64,000 nt of DNA, taken from positions 4,650,001 to 4,714,000 of the forward strand of contig NZ_CP036262.1 in the NCBI RefSeq assembly GCF_007741495.1, given 5' to 3'. The notes below the pieces were generated by a model. The model saw only the letters and a list, made by a program, of their open reading frames with translations, had not been told where the DNA came from and searched no databases. The position numbers and the translations under genes are program-made. Below are positions 46,011-55,640 of the stretch, piece by piece (within the stretch, counting starts at the first letter, position 1; every line of letters begins with the position of its first letter). The stretch comes from Roseimaritima multifibrata. GTDB lineage: Bacteria; Planctomycetota; Planctomycetia; Pirellulales; Pirellulaceae.

Positions 46011-46348
46011 AAAGTGGATGGCACCGGGTGTATGCCTCGCCGCGTTCTGGACGACGAGCCCGCCCCATCTGAATCGGTTCCGAATTTTCATCGATGTCCC
46101 GTAAACGCGGCTCCAGCAATTCCAATTTTCGCTGTGATAGCCGCGTCATTCGGCACAGGTCTTGCTCCTGGTTTTGTGCGGCACGGATCGCTCACTCCAC
46201 TCACTGGAATTCAAGGCGTCGACACCTGAACGGTGGACCATGCCAGTGCGTCGGTAGTGCTGAAACGGACAGACGCATGATTACTCGCGTCGGCTTGATG
46301 ATCATCCGTAAATCCAGACGCTACACCACCGTCCCAGGGCACAAAACC

Positions 46349-46882
46349 ATGACCAACCCCATCATCTACCCAAACGTTCACGGGTCCGAAGAGTTCCGCG
46401 TCCTTCTGGAAACCGATGATCCAAGTCAGAACACCAAGAAAGATAAAGCCCGTCGCAACATTCCCGTCCTCGCATCGACGGTCCAGAAATCGAAACACTG
46501 GATCCAAGAGGTCATGACCGAATTGCAGTGGGACGATGCACAGAAAACGTACCACGGCATGCGCGCTGTACTGCACGCTCTCCGTGACCGATTGACCTTA
46601 CATGAGACCGCCGACTTTGCCGCTCAATTGCCAATGTTAATCCGTGGCATGTTCTATGAAGGCTGGCAACCCGATCGCGTGCCGGTGAAAGACCGGACCA
46701 AAGAGGCGTTTCTGAGTCACATTTTCAAGGCATTTCCGGGGGACCAAAGCGTCAACCCCGAAGAACTGACGCACGCCGTCCTTCTTGTCGTCGCCCGCCA
46801 CGTCAGTGAGGGTGAAATAGAAGACATCACCGAAATTCTCCCCAAACCACTGCGGGAATTGTTTCCAGAAACATCCAAGTAA
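46349..46882 (+). CDS. DUF2267 family protein
   Basis: A 177-residue cytoplasmic protein with the DUF2267 pattern: QKSKHWIQEVMTEL, a central HGMRAVLHALRDRLTLHETA, then AAQLPMLIRGMFYEGW and a helix KEAFLSHIFKAFPG. The family is widespread, often near stress or competence genes, and its function is unknown. The ATG at 46349 (MTNPIIYPN) is chosen; the open frame reaches back to 46094 with no family resemblance. Confidence 0.83.
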   Translation: MTNPIIYPNVHGSEEFRVLLETDDPSQNTKKDKARRNIPVLASTVQKSKHWIQEVMTELQWDDAQKTYHGMRAVLHALRDRLTLHETADFAAQLPMLIRGMFYEGWQPDRVPVKDRTKEAFLSHIFKAFPGDQSVNPEELTHAVLLVVARHVSEGEIEDITEILPKPLRELFPETSK

Positions 46883-47086
46883 AACGGTGGTTCCGACCCT
46901 GAACCACTAATCCCTACGGCGAAGCAGACAGCACCTGGTTGCGATTTCCTGGAACCGGTCCATGTTCGCTAAAAAACAAACCTTGGTCATTGGCAGCCAG
47001 ACAAGCCGACGTCGAATTCGCAATTTTTTGTCAGCGTTATCGACAGCAGCCATAGCCATAGCCACTGACGTTGATAATTCACCCTT

Positions 47087-47112
47087 ACTCGGTGGTCCCC
47101 ACCGAGTTTTTT
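47087..47112 (+). terminator. Rho-independent terminator just upstream of the second cytochrome gene
   Basis: ACTCGGTGG (47087-47095), loop TCC, CCACCGAGT (47099-47107), then T's to 47112. This is a textbook terminator. It lies 204 bp past the DUF2267 stop and only 49 bp before the start of the next cytochrome gene, so it ends either the DUF2267 message, a short RNA, or the leader of the cytochrome gene (attenuator). Confidence 0.75.
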
Positions 47113-47161
47113 AAAACGCTCCGTCCCGTTGGGGACCAACGGACTACGCCAAGGAACGACC

Positions 47162-47572
47162 ATGAAACGCATCTTAGTTCTGATTCTGTGCCTTCCTATC
47201 GCCGGGATCACGATGGCGGCAGATCCGCCTGCCAACCACCTGACGCCCTTGATGCGGATGAAGCTAGACCGCTCCAAAGCAATCCTTGAGGGTTTGACCT
47301 TGGAAGACTACGACAAGATCGCAAAGAACGCCCGAGCCCTTCGCTTGCTCAGCACGGAAAGCGGCTGGAACGTTATTCAAACCAAGGAGTACGCCGCACA
47401 GAGTCGCGATTTCCAGCGAGCAACCGAATTGATCGCCAAAGCGGCTGAGGAAAAAGATATCCATCGAGCGGCTTTCGGATATGCCGCGTTAACGATGCGT
47501 TGCGTTGAGTGTCATTCGTATATGCGCAAACACCGCATCTCGCTGGCGCCTACCAAAGACCTTCAGGAGTAG
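47162..47572 (+). CDS. periplasmic class-II-like monohaem cytochrome c (paralogue 2)
   Basis: A 136-residue secreted protein: signal peptide (RILVLILCLPIAGITMAAD), a helical body (MKLDRSKAILEGLTLEDYDK, then AKNARALRLLSTES) and one haem site CVECH in the last helix. It is a shorter homologue of the 45242 product. AAGGA lies 8 bp before the ATG at 47162. A terminator stands just upstream, which makes its promoter position unclear or suggests attenuation. Confidence 0.82.
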   Translation: MKRILVLILCLPIAGITMAADPPANHLTPLMRMKLDRSKAILEGLTLEDYDKIAKNARALRLLSTESGWNVIQTKEYAAQSRDFQRATELIAKAAEEKDIHRAAFGYAALTMRCVECHSYMRKHRISLAPTKDLQE

Positions 47573-47698
47573 TGCGGGGCACAAGCGATAAATAGGTTGA
47601 CGATTTCCGCTCAGGCGGCTCTTGTTTGTTTCCGCCGGGGTCGCCCCGGTCGGTACAACAACTGGCGGCTACCTGAATGCCTCCCCCTCTTGATCCTT

Positions 47699-47742
47699 CT
47701 CCGCCAGCCCCGAATCGCCTAGGCGATTCGGGGCTGGCGGAG
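47699..47742. repeat. perfect 44-bp palindrome
   Basis: CTCCGCCAGCCCCGAATCGC followed by CT, and then its exact reverse complement, with no spacer. It lies in the 478-bp gap (47573-48050) between convergent genes. Seen on the minus strand it takes the place of the large hairpin of the 310-bp repeats at 12.6 kb (see the hairpin at 47842). Confidence 0.85.
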
Positions 47743-47841
47743 AACCGCATTTCGATCGTACAAGAGAGTAGCTGCCGGTTGTGAGTGCGCCGGGGCAAGC
47801 CCGGAAACGGAACTCTATTAATCAAATTTCAAATCTTGGCT

Positions 47842-47864
47842 TCCTGCCAGGCAAGCTGGCAGGA
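47842..47864 (-). repeat. hairpin matching the small hairpin of the 12.6-kb repeat array (opposite strand)
   Basis: TCCTGCCAG, GCAAG, CTGGCAGGA. On the minus strand its core TGCCAGCTTGCCTGGCA is identical to the core at 12610-12626. On the same strand it is followed by GGAAGCCAAGATTTGAAATT, which resembles the linker of the array (GAAGCAAAGATTTGAAGTT), and then, farther on, by the palindrome at 47742-47699 and AGAAGGATCAAGAGGGGGAG, similar to AGAAGAATACGCAGAGGGAG. I read this as a diverged, inverted member of the array family. Confidence 0.6.
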
Positions 47865-48050
47865 GGCCTTTTCTTCCTGCCACACTCGCAACTTATTTAT
47901 CGCACGTCCCGCGCATCCGCGCGATGAAACCGTTCGGGTTCGAGGTGGAGTTTTTCAGGGTCAAGTAGCTACCGTCGCCAGACAGTGGGTTTAAGCTGTC
48001 CACGCTCTGGCGAGCGTGGTTGCGGACGAATCCCGTTTTCTGGATTCGCG

Positions 48051-49226
48051 CTACGCGTTTGCTTGACGGAGATATTCGACCAAGCGGATTGCGTTCTCTA
48101 ACCTCTCGTCGCCTCTTGACGTCCTTTCTTCGCTGGCCTGGAGTCCCAGTTGCTGCAGAATGGCCTCCAAAGTCCCGGCGGGGCGAATCCCTTGCCACTG
48201 GACCGATTTCAACGTCAAACAATGCGGCACGTCCATCCCCGCCTCCGCTAATAACTGCGCCGTTCGCGAATGGTAGACGACCAACGAGTCGTCCGCACGT
48301 ATGAACTGGCTCCATGCTTTCCGGAACTCGGTGACCGACACTGCAGAAGCAAAATCGTCGGGTGTTAAGTTTAAATAGCGGTAATCGTTTTCATCGAAGT
48401 CTTCGTCATTTCGAATAACCATTCGCAGCGACTGATCCGTCCCTAATCGCTTCGCATTCCAGAAGATCGGAGGCGTCGATGCGTTTGGCGACGACGCGGT
48501 ATCCGCTAGATCCAGTGGGGCTCGTTCACCATAGGCAACCACGATCCGCTTCGTATCTCCCATCAAAACTTTTGGGACGTTCGGGTTCGGAGCTCCTCGG
48601 CGGCGCAGGTTCTTACGCCAATGCTGCTCCGGTTTGGGGATCGCTAATTGGCGATCGACCATCGTTTCAAAAGCGGCCAATAACTGCTGCAATCCGGTCG
48701 TATCGGGCTCCAGCCACTGCAGCGCCTGCACGGTTGCTTCCACCGTCGACAACGCGGTCATCGTCGGCTCGCGGCGAATCCGGTAACGGCTCGGTTCGCT
48801 GGGGTTTAACCGAAACCTTGGCAATTCCTGAAGCATGGGAATGTCACGCATCAATGTTTTGGCCTGCTGCCAGGTCCCATCAATCACAAACATCTGGTGC
48901 GGACGCTCTTCGGGCTTAAGGTCCGAGAGCAAGCGGGCATCCGGAGAAGGGTAGAGGATGCCGGAACGATTCGAGATCGGGAGCCTTCCGGCGGCCTCGG
49001 CAAGTCTTTTATTATGATCGACTAACAAAGTCGAACGGACTAGCGCCTTGTGAACAATTCGAGCCGTATTAAACGCATGAAAACGTTCGCGACGGTGTTG
49101 GAGGATCACTACGTCCGTCTGGTTTTCGACGCGGGGAATCAAATCGCAAAAACAACCGCCACGAGGTCGATAACAGGTGTAACAGCGATCACGGATCTGA
49201 TCCGGACGAGGCATCGGCGAACTCAC
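48051..49226 (-). CDS. DTW-domain tRNA-uridine aminocarboxypropyltransferase with C-terminal extension
   Basis: DTW proteins (E. coli TapT type) place the acp group of SAM on uridine in tRNA. The 391-residue protein has the N-terminal metal-binding [13 protein letters not shown], the catalytic-site motif [14 protein letters not shown], and [10 protein letters not shown] typical of the family, all within about 200 residues. The following 190 residues are extra; [20 protein letters not shown] recalls part of an RNase H-like exonuclease fold, but key acidic residues are not evident. It overlaps the dehydratase gene upstream by 4 bp. Confidence 0.87.
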   Translation of the reverse strand: MSSPMPRPDQIRDRCYTCYRPRGGCFCDLIPRVENQTDVVILQHRRERFHAFNTARIVHKALVRSTLLVDHNKRLAEAAGRLPISNRSGILYPSPDARLLSDLKPEERPHQMFVIDGTWQQAKTLMRDIPMLQELPRFRLNPSEPSRYRIRREPTMTALSTVEATVQALQWLEPDTTGLQQLLAAFETMVDRQLAIPKPEQHWRKNLRRRGAPNPNVPKVLMGDTKRIVVAYGERAPLDLADTASSPNASTPPIFWNAKRLGTDQSLRMVIRNDEDFDENDYRYLNLTPDDFASAVSVTEFRKAWSQFIRADDSLVVYHSRTAQLLAEAGMDVPHCLTLKSVQWQGIRPAGTLEAILQQLGLQASEERTSRGDERLENAIRLVEYLRQANA

Positions 49227-51214
49227 TTGCTGCCATCCAATCCGTTGGCTTCGAGAGCTTTCCTACCCGCTTCCAGAGTCTGAATGATTTTTTCCACATC
49301 GTAGACGCAGCCGCCCCAGGTTCCGCCGCCAACCTGTTGCAAAGCCGCCCATAATCGAGTGTCATCCGGCATATCAGGATCGATTTTCAAATCGGGATGC
49401 GGTTCTCGCTCCAGCAAAATCCTCGCAGCGGATTCGGGATCAAGCGGACCGTCGCTTGTGGCCACAAGGTTTACCTTGCCGACCAAGCCGATCGTATCGA
49501 TTTCGATTTCGATCGTGTCCCCTTCTTGGACTTTTCCGAGCGGGCCCCCGGCAAGCGCTTCGGGACCAACGTGCCCGATGCAGGCACCGGTACTGACGCC
49601 CGAGAAACGAGCATCGGTCAAAAGGGCGACCTGTTTGCCATCGGTCAAGTATTTGAGTGCGGAAGTGATCTGATAGGTTTCCTCCATCCCACAGCCCAGC
49701 GGGCCACGTCCCATCAGAACCAATATGTCGCCAGGACGGACGGGCGTTTCGTGTTGCCCTTTCACCGCAGCGATCGCTTCGCGCTCGCTGGTAAAAATCC
49801 GTGCAGGTCCCCGCTTGCGGTAGACGCCATCCGCATCGACCACCGTTGGGTCGATCGAGGTCGCTTTGATAACAGCCCCTTCGGGACAAAGATTACCGGT
49901 CGGGAAGCAGACGGTACTTGTGAGTCCGCGTTGGGCTGCTTTTTCCAGCGGCATGATCACATCATCGGGATCGACGCCATCTTGATCGCGGAGGACTTGC
50001 CGGAAATGAGCCCGTCGCGGACTCCCTTCCCAGCGATCCAATATTTCATCCCAGGTCAGGCCGGTTACTGTTTTGGCTGTGGTTTTCAGCAACCCTGCGG
50101 CCCGCAGATGCCAAGCGACCTCGGGAACGCCTCCGGCCAAATACATTCGCACCGTCGGATGCCCGACCGGACCGTTGGGCAACACGTCGACAAAGCGACG
50201 AACCAGCGAATTGACCGCAGCGAAGTCACTGGCTGTCGGACGCGACAACCCGGCCGCCGCGGCGATCGCAGGGATGTGCAGCAACAGGTTGGTCGACCCG
50301 CCAACGGCTGCATGGATCAGCATCGCGTTAAACAGGGAATCGTCCGTGATGATGTCGCGCACCGCGGTCTTGGTCTTATGCAACTGTTGCAATACGCTGG
50401 CACTTTGCCTAGCAAGGTCCAACCAGACCGGCTGCCCACTGGGGGCCAAAGCGGCATGCGGAACGGTCAATCCCAACGCTTCGGCCACGACCTGAGCCGT
50501 CGCAGCGGTCCCCAAAAACTGGCATCCACCGCCCGGGGTTCCGCAGGCTCGGCAGCCCTCCAAAGCCGCTTCATCCAAAGACATTTCACCCTGGCTGTAG
50601 CGGGCACCAATCGTTTGGACTTTACCAGCGTCTTCTCCGACCGACGGCGGCAAAGTGACCCCGCCTGGCATCAGAACCGCAGGCAATTTACCGACGCCGC
50701 AGAGCGCTAGCATCATCGCTGGCAGACCTTTATCGCAGGTGGCGATTCCCAAGACCCCTTTGGCCTGAGGAAGTGACCGGATCAATCGCCGCATGACAAT
50801 CGCCGCATCGTTTCGATAGGGCAGGCTATCGAACATTCCTCGCGTCCCTTGCGTCCGACCGTCGCAAGGATCACTCACATAAGCCGCGAAGGGAACGCCG
50901 CCACGTCCACTGATCACTTCGGCGGCCGCTTGCGTCAGCAGGCCCACTTCCCAGTGCCCCGTGTGATACCCGAGAGCGATGGGAGTCCCGTCATGGTCTC
51001 TCATTCCACCCTGAGTACTGAGAATCAGGTACTGTTCACCGAGCGCCCGCCGTGGGTCCCAACCCATGCCGGCATTTTGCGTCAATCCAAACAGATCCCC
51101 GCTACTCCAGTGACGGAGCATTTGGTCGGTTAAGGGTAATTTCCCTTCGGGTCCGACGGCCCTTGTCTTCAAGGTTTTTACATCTTCGGGCGGGTCAAAA
51201 AGCGAATCAAGCAT
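49223..51214 (-). CDS. YjhG/YagF-type sugar-acid dehydratase (IlvD/Edd family)
   Basis: A 663-residue Fe-S dehydratase of the IlvD/EDD superfamily, length typical for the YjhG/YagF branch (D-xylonate dehydratase) rather than IlvD (about 560-620). Cluster cysteines are found in [25 protein letters not shown] and [17 protein letters not shown]; the C-terminal half has [20 protein letters not shown] and [20 protein letters not shown]. It probably dehydrates an aldonic acid. It overlaps the S41 peptidase gene by 8 bp and the DTW gene by 4 bp, giving an operon of three functionally dissimilar genes. Confidence 0.88.
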   Translation of the reverse strand: MLDSLFDPPEDVKTLKTRAVGPEGKLPLTDQMLRHWSSGDLFGLTQNAGMGWDPRRALGEQYLILSTQGGMRDHDGTPIALGYHTGHWEVGLLTQAAAEVISGRGGVPFAAYVSDPCDGRTQGTRGMFDSLPYRNDAAIVMRRLIRSLPQAKGVLGIATCDKGLPAMMLALCGVGKLPAVLMPGGVTLPPSVGEDAGKVQTIGARYSQGEMSLDEAALEGCRACGTPGGGCQFLGTAATAQVVAEALGLTVPHAALAPSGQPVWLDLARQSASVLQQLHKTKTAVRDIITDDSLFNAMLIHAAVGGSTNLLLHIPAIAAAAGLSRPTASDFAAVNSLVRRFVDVLPNGPVGHPTVRMYLAGGVPEVAWHLRAAGLLKTTAKTVTGLTWDEILDRWEGSPRRAHFRQVLRDQDGVDPDDVIMPLEKAAQRGLTSTVCFPTGNLCPEGAVIKATSIDPTVVDADGVYRKRGPARIFTSEREAIAAVKGQHETPVRPGDILVLMGRGPLGCGMEETYQITSALKYLTDGKQVALLTDARFSGVSTGACIGHVGPEALAGGPLGKVQEGDTIEIEIDTIGLVGKVNLVATSDGPLDPESAARILLEREPHPDLKIDPDMPDDTRLWAALQQVGGGTWGGCVYDVEKIIQTLEAGRKALEANGLDGSK

Positions 51215-52709
51215 CGGGGGATTGTTCCTGCAGGTATTTCACAGCTTGCCATAGTTGCGGATCAAGACGCGGATCATCGGGCGACAAATCAGGGTCGATT
51301 TCACCGTCAGACTCGGTCTCTTCGACGATCACTTCTTCGTCCACGGGTTCTTTTTCGTCATCCGTCTGTTCGGTGTTGTCTTGAGGGTTATCGCTCGACG
51401 GTTTAGGGTCACCATCATCGGTCAGCTCGGTTGTGCCGGGAAGATCGAGCGGTGATTCCAACGGATCGATCACATCGACCATCGGATCGACATCCGCCAG
51501 CGAGGTCACTTCACGGTCTTTCCAGACGGGATAGGTCGCCCGGCGCCAACGGTTGGCGATCGCCCGTCGCTGCGGGCGTGAAAGGGGAATCACAAATCCT
51601 TCATCGGGCGTCACTCCCCAAACATCTTCAGGCGTCGCCTCGGGCCGTCGATGAATTTCGACTCCGCTGGGGCGATAGTAGCGGGCGGTCGTCAACTTAA
51701 ACGCACTTCGCCCGTATTCCATCATCATCACATTTTGAACCGTCCCTTTGCCGTAGGACCGGGTCCCGATGATTTTTGCTCGGTTGTAATCCTGGAGGCA
51801 AGCCGAAACGATTTCGCTTGCGCTTGCCGAATCCCCATCGATCAGAATCACCATCGGAATATCTGGATCAAGCAGCGTTCCGGGGGTCGCCACCGCAGAG
51901 GAAGCCTTTTGAGACCGATCGCGGCCTCGCGTCGAAACGATTTCGCCCGATTCGATAAACATGTCGCAAATATCGACGGCCGCATTCAGCAGTCCACCGG
52001 CATTCCCACGCAGATCCAGAATCAGACCATCCATGTCATTGTCGAGGTCTCGCAGAACCTGTTTCATTTCCGCAACCGTTTTCTCACCAAAACTGGTACA
52101 GCGGATCATCGCGATCCGAGGATTATCACGCATCCGATAGACCCATTGGCTGTTCTCATCGCGATAATCGCCGACGACCGAGTCCAGGGGGATTTGGGCA
52201 CGCGTAATAACAATCGTCTGAGGGGCATCGTCGCGGAGCACTTCCACCGACACCTCCGTCCCACTGGGACCACGCAGGCGTTTACTAACGTCTTCAAGAT
52301 TCATTTTGGAAACGTCGGTGCCGTCGACCTTGATGATCCGATCCCCCGGTAGAATTCCCGCTGCAAGGGCAGGGGACGCAACCAGAGGGGTGATAACCCG
52401 GATCGGTTGATTCTCTTCAGGCTGTTCGACCAGGATGCCGACACCGTAGAATTCCTGAGCCAAAAAGTCTTCAAATTGTTGAAAATGTTTTGGCGGGATG
52501 AACTGACTGTGCTCATCCAGCGTCTTGGTCAGCCCACTCATGGCGGCTTCGACGAGGTCACGTTCTTCCACAGGATCGACGTAAAAACGTTCGATCTTGT
52601 CGATTGCGTCCCCCAGAATCATTGCACTGTGCGTACGGCGAACCGCCATGTGGCACAACAAGGAAACCAGGATAACGGTCATCAGGATGTGGTAGTTTCG
52701 CAGAGGCAT
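51207..52709 (-). CDS. S41 C-terminal processing peptidase (CtpA-like)
   Basis: A 500-residue membrane-anchored periplasmic serine protease: an N-terminal hydrophobic segment ([18 protein letters not shown]), a PDZ domain ([19 protein letters not shown]), and the catalytic Ser and Lys in [14 protein letters not shown] and [11 protein letters not shown]. The last 80 residues are very acidic ([20 protein letters not shown]) and may be disordered. Such proteases trim or degrade periplasmic proteins with a recognised C-terminus. The ATG at 52709 (MPLRNYHIL) is chosen; the frame continues 100 codons upstream, running antisense to the PfpI gene, with no features. Confidence 0.9.
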   Translation of the reverse strand: MPLRNYHILMTVILVSLLCHMAVRRTHSAMILGDAIDKIERFYVDPVEERDLVEAAMSGLTKTLDEHSQFIPPKHFQQFEDFLAQEFYGVGILVEQPEENQPIRVITPLVASPALAAGILPGDRIIKVDGTDVSKMNLEDVSKRLRGPSGTEVSVEVLRDDAPQTIVITRAQIPLDSVVGDYRDENSQWVYRMRDNPRIAMIRCTSFGEKTVAEMKQVLRDLDNDMDGLILDLRGNAGGLLNAAVDICDMFIESGEIVSTRGRDRSQKASSAVATPGTLLDPDIPMVILIDGDSASASEIVSACLQDYNRAKIIGTRSYGKGTVQNVMMMEYGRSAFKLTTARYYRPSGVEIHRRPEATPEDVWGVTPDEGFVIPLSRPQRRAIANRWRRATYPVWKDREVTSLADVDPMVDVIDPLESPLDLPGTTELTDDGDPKPSSDNPQDNTEQTDDEKEPVDEEVIVEETESDGEIDPDLSPDDPRLDPQLWQAVKYLQEQSPDA

Positions 52710-52828
52710 TCGTCTATGATACCGAAAGCGGACGGAAACAATGCGGGGGTCCAACCCCTCAAAAGACCGATCGTAAGGACTTTCGCTCCCCTTGAAATCC
52801 CCACTAAGTTTGTAAGGACCGATTTTTG

Positions 52829-53416
52829 ATGACTGCAGCCCCCAAACGCGTCTTGATGATTGTTGGTGATTTTGTCGAGGACTACGAAGCCATGGTCCCT
52901 TTGCAAATCCTGCAATGTGCCGGACACCAGGTCGACACGGTCTGCCCCGGAAAAACGGCTGGTGACTATGTCGTAACGGCAATTCATGATTTTGAAGGAC
53001 ATCAGACATACAGCGAAAAACCGGGACATCGATTTGCCATTTCGGCCGATTTCGCTGGTTTAAAACCAGAAAATTACGACGCCCTAGTGCTTCCCGGTGG
53101 GCGAGCTCCGGAATACCTTAGGCTGAATGAACAGGTTTTGGCGATTGTTCGCCACTTTGACACTACCAGAAAACCGCTTGCCGCCATTTGCCACGGGCCC
53201 CAGATCCTGGTCGCTGCCGACGTCCTGAACGGAAGAGAATGCAGTAGCTATCCAGCCTGCAGCCCGGAAATTTCCAAAGCCGGAGGAACGTATGTGTCGC
53301 CAGCCGATACGATGGACTCTGCCCACGTGGACGGAAATTTAGTTACCGCCCCCGCTTGGCCGGCACATCCAGCTTGGATGCGAGCTTTTCTTCAATTGCT
53401 AGACAACCAAAACTAG
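52829..53416 (+). CDS. DJ-1/PfpI family protein
   Basis: A 195-residue DJ-1/PfpI-superfamily protein with the nucleophile cysteine in [12 protein letters not shown] and the conserved acidic residue in [24 protein letters not shown] and [12 protein letters not shown] (late) are also family motifs. Members act as glyoxalase/deglycase-like or stress proteins, or as amidases; which one cannot be chosen. AAGGA lies before the ATG. The ABC-3 permease gene starts 12 bp downstream, so they probably form one unit. Confidence 0.87.
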   Translation: MTAAPKRVLMIVGDFVEDYEAMVPLQILQCAGHQVDTVCPGKTAGDYVVTAIHDFEGHQTYSEKPGHRFAISADFAGLKPENYDALVLPGGRAPEYLRLNEQVLAIVRHFDTTRKPLAAICHGPQILVAADVLNGRECSSYPACSPEISKAGGTYVSPADTMDSAHVDGNLVTAPAWPAHPAWMRAFLQLLDNQN

Positions 53417-53428
53417 GACTCGGGACTT

Positions 53429-54445
53429 ATGTTCCAGCCAACATCGCTTTTACCAATCCTGGTTTGGACCGTCAGCGATACGTGGGTTGTGATCACAGCG
53501 GCAATCGTCGCCGCGGCATGTGCGCTGCCGGGTTGTTATCTGTTTTTGCGAAAACAGAGCATGCTGGCCGACGCATTGACCCATGCAATTCTGCCGGGCG
53601 TGATCATGGCCTTTCTGATTTCGGGCTGGTTGCAGACCGCGGGCTGGCTGGACCCGTCGTCGAACTGGGGAATCCCACAACTGCTGATGCTAACCGGAGC
53701 GATGCTCTCGGGTCTGCTGACGGCGTGGCTGGCCGAATGGATCGGAGACAGTTCTTGGGTCCGCGCCGATGCGGCCCTCGGTGCCGTCTTTACGACAATG
53801 TTCGCGGTGGGGCTGATCCTGCTAAGCCGATTCGCCAACCGCGCCGATATCGATCTGGACTGTGTGCTTTACGGCAACCTGGAAATGGTCGGGTATAGCG
53901 ATTTCATCATTCCCCGAGAAACGGTTTTCTGTGGAGTCATGCTATTGGTCAATGTGATCGCGATCACGGTGATGTTCAAAGAATTGATGATCACGACGTT
54001 TGACCCACAGCTTGCGGCCGCCCTCGGCTACCGCCCCGAAACCCTCCACTTCGCACTTTTAGCCGTCACCACGGCAACCCTGGTGACCGCGTTTGAAGTC
54101 GTCGGCAGCATCCTCGTGATCGGGATGTTAATCTTGCCCGCAGCAACGGCATTTTTCATCACACGCCGACTGGTGCCGATGTTATTGGTAGCCGTGTTCG
54201 CCGCGGTCTTGGCAGCTGTCGGAGGCTACCTGGCAGCAATCACGCTCCCTCAACCAATAACTCGAGCCTTCGGACTGCCGATTGTCGAGGACGTGAAAGC
54301 TTCCGGAATGATCATTTTGGTCGCGGCATTTGGGCTTACAATCGCTTTGCTATTCGGCCCCGAACGGGGAGTCCTAATCGATCGTCTCCGCCGGTCGAAA
54401 CGGCTGAAACAAAATCCGAGTAACGGTTCCTCTTCCCCCGCGTGA
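53429..54445 (+). CDS. ABC-3 type metal (Zn/Mn) transporter permease
   Basis: A 338-residue membrane permease of the ZnuB/MntB/TroC family with about eight to nine helices. Characteristic stretches: CYLFLRKQSMLADALTHAIL in the first part, LYGNLEMVG, and TAFEVVGSILVIGMLILPAA in the later helices. It needs an ATPase and a metal-binding protein, neither of which is next to it. It follows the PfpI gene after 12 bp and is convergent with panC. Confidence 0.88.
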   Translation: MFQPTSLLPILVWTVSDTWVVITAAIVAAACALPGCYLFLRKQSMLADALTHAILPGVIMAFLISGWLQTAGWLDPSSNWGIPQLLMLTGAMLSGLLTAWLAEWIGDSSWVRADAALGAVFTTMFAVGLILLSRFANRADIDLDCVLYGNLEMVGYSDFIIPRETVFCGVMLLVNVIAITVMFKELMITTFDPQLAAALGYRPETLHFALLAVTTATLVTAFEVVGSILVIGMLILPAATAFFITRRLVPMLLVAVFAAVLAAVGGYLAAITLPQPITRAFGLPIVEDVKASGMIILVAAFGLTIALLFGPERGVLIDRLRRSKRLKQNPSNGSSSPA

Positions 54446-54483
54446 TCCGTTCACGACGGCCGAGTCCCTGACCGCACTCCCGC

Positions 54484-55341
54484 CTACTTCACCACCAATT
54501 TCAGATTGTCGATCAACCGAGTCGTCCCCACGTGGGCAGCGATTAAAGCGATTGGTCCCTCGGACAATTCCGCCAGTCGTTTGGCCGGTTGAAGGTCATG
54601 TGAATCGACCACGATCGCATAATCGATTCGATCGATCTGATGGTTCTTCAGCACGTCACGCATCGCGGATTCAATTTCAGCGATGCGATCTTCGCCTTCA
54701 GCAACGGCAGCCTGAGCGGCCTGCAGCGCGCGGTACAAACCAAGCGATTGCTCTCGTTCTTCACTGGTTAGGTAACGGTTACGCGAACTAAGCGCCAATC
54801 CATCCGGCTCGCGGACGGTGGGACAAATCTCGATTTCGATCGCGAAATCCAACTCGGCAACCATCTGCTGGATGACTCGTGCTTGCTGATAATCCTTATG
54901 CCCAAAGAAAGCATGACTGGCAGGAAGGATATGAAACAGTTTGGCAACGATCGTGGTGACACCACGGTAATGATCGGGACGTTGTGCCCCTTCCCATGGT
55001 TCGGCGATCGCGGGCGGCAACACGTACGAGGCAAAGCCCGGCAAGTACATTTCGTCAACAGCCGGCACAAACACCGCATCGACTTCCGCCGCATTTAGCC
55101 GTTCTAAGTCTTGCTGCAACGTCCGCGGGTAACGCGCCAAATCTTCGTTGGGAGCAAACTGAGTCGGATTCACAAAGATCGTTGCAATCGTCCGATCGCA
55201 AGCAGTCACGGAACGTTCCGCCAACGCGACATGCCCGTCATGCAGTGCTCCCATCGTCGGCACCACTCCAACGGTCTGACCGGCCATCCGCTGTGCCCAC
55301 ACCCACTGGCGAGCACTCTCTTTGTCGTGAAACGTTTGCAA
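54484..55341 (-). CDS. panC: pantothenate synthetase
   Basis: Joins pantoate and beta-alanine with ATP to make pantothenate. The 285-residue product has the nucleotidyltransferase HIGH-like motif VPTMGALHDGHVAL, IFVNPTQFAPNEDL, GHKDYQQARVI, REPDGLALSSRNRYLT, all diagnostic of PanC. The length is normal. Its start is at 55341; upstream, 55342-55640, contains a palindromic element and no other gene. Confidence 0.95.
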   Translation of the reverse strand: MQTFHDKESARQWVWAQRMAGQTVGVVPTMGALHDGHVALAERSVTACDRTIATIFVNPTQFAPNEDLARYPRTLQQDLERLNAAEVDAVFVPAVDEMYLPGFASYVLPPAIAEPWEGAQRPDHYRGVTTIVAKLFHILPASHAFFGHKDYQQARVIQQMVAELDFAIEIEICPTVREPDGLALSSRNRYLTSEEREQSLGLYRALQAAQAAVAEGEDRIAEIESAMRDVLKNHQIDRIDYAIVVDSHDLQPAKRLAELSEGPIALIAAHVGTTRLIDNLKLVVK

Positions 55342-55539
55342 CCGCTTATCCTTCTGAAGAGTGCCGAAACCGCCGCATTATAGCGCCGCCCGAAGACATG
55401 AGAAGAATAGGCAAAGCATGTCTACCTGGGGCAGACCCGCAGCATGGCAAAGGGGTGCCGTTTCCAGGGCAAGCGCGACGAGTGTCGTACCGGGGATCGC
55501 GCCCAATGCCATCTACTTTGACATCTGCGAGCGAATTTC

Positions 55540-55621
55540 CTAACGGAGCGGCGCAAGCCGCTTCGGCAAATTCGTTGTGCTTTCGATACGATTGCGGGAC
55601 GGCGCGCGCCGTTCCGCTAAG
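55540..55621. repeat. palindromic CTTAGCGG element, one copy
   Basis: CTAACGGAGCGGCGCAAGCC (55540 on) pairs with GGCGCGCGCCGTTCCGCTAAG ending at 55621. After it comes AAAGTAGTCGGCACCC, like the tail of the 46.0-kb array. It sits between panC and the next minus-strand gene, so within a co-directional gap. Confidence 0.82.
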
Positions 55622-55640
55622 AAAGTAGTCGGCACCCAGG

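Noticed and set aside
46094-46348. N-terminal extension of the DUF2267 gene
   Set aside because: No homology and an arginine/serine-rich composition; family similarity begins after the ATG at 46349.
49397-50710. 437-residue plus-strand open frame
   Set aside because: Lies fully antisense to the well-supported dehydratase gene; composition is that of a shadow frame and no motif is visible.
51651-52352. 233-residue plus-strand open frame
   Set aside because: Antisense to the catalytic part of the S41 peptidase gene; no recognisable domain.
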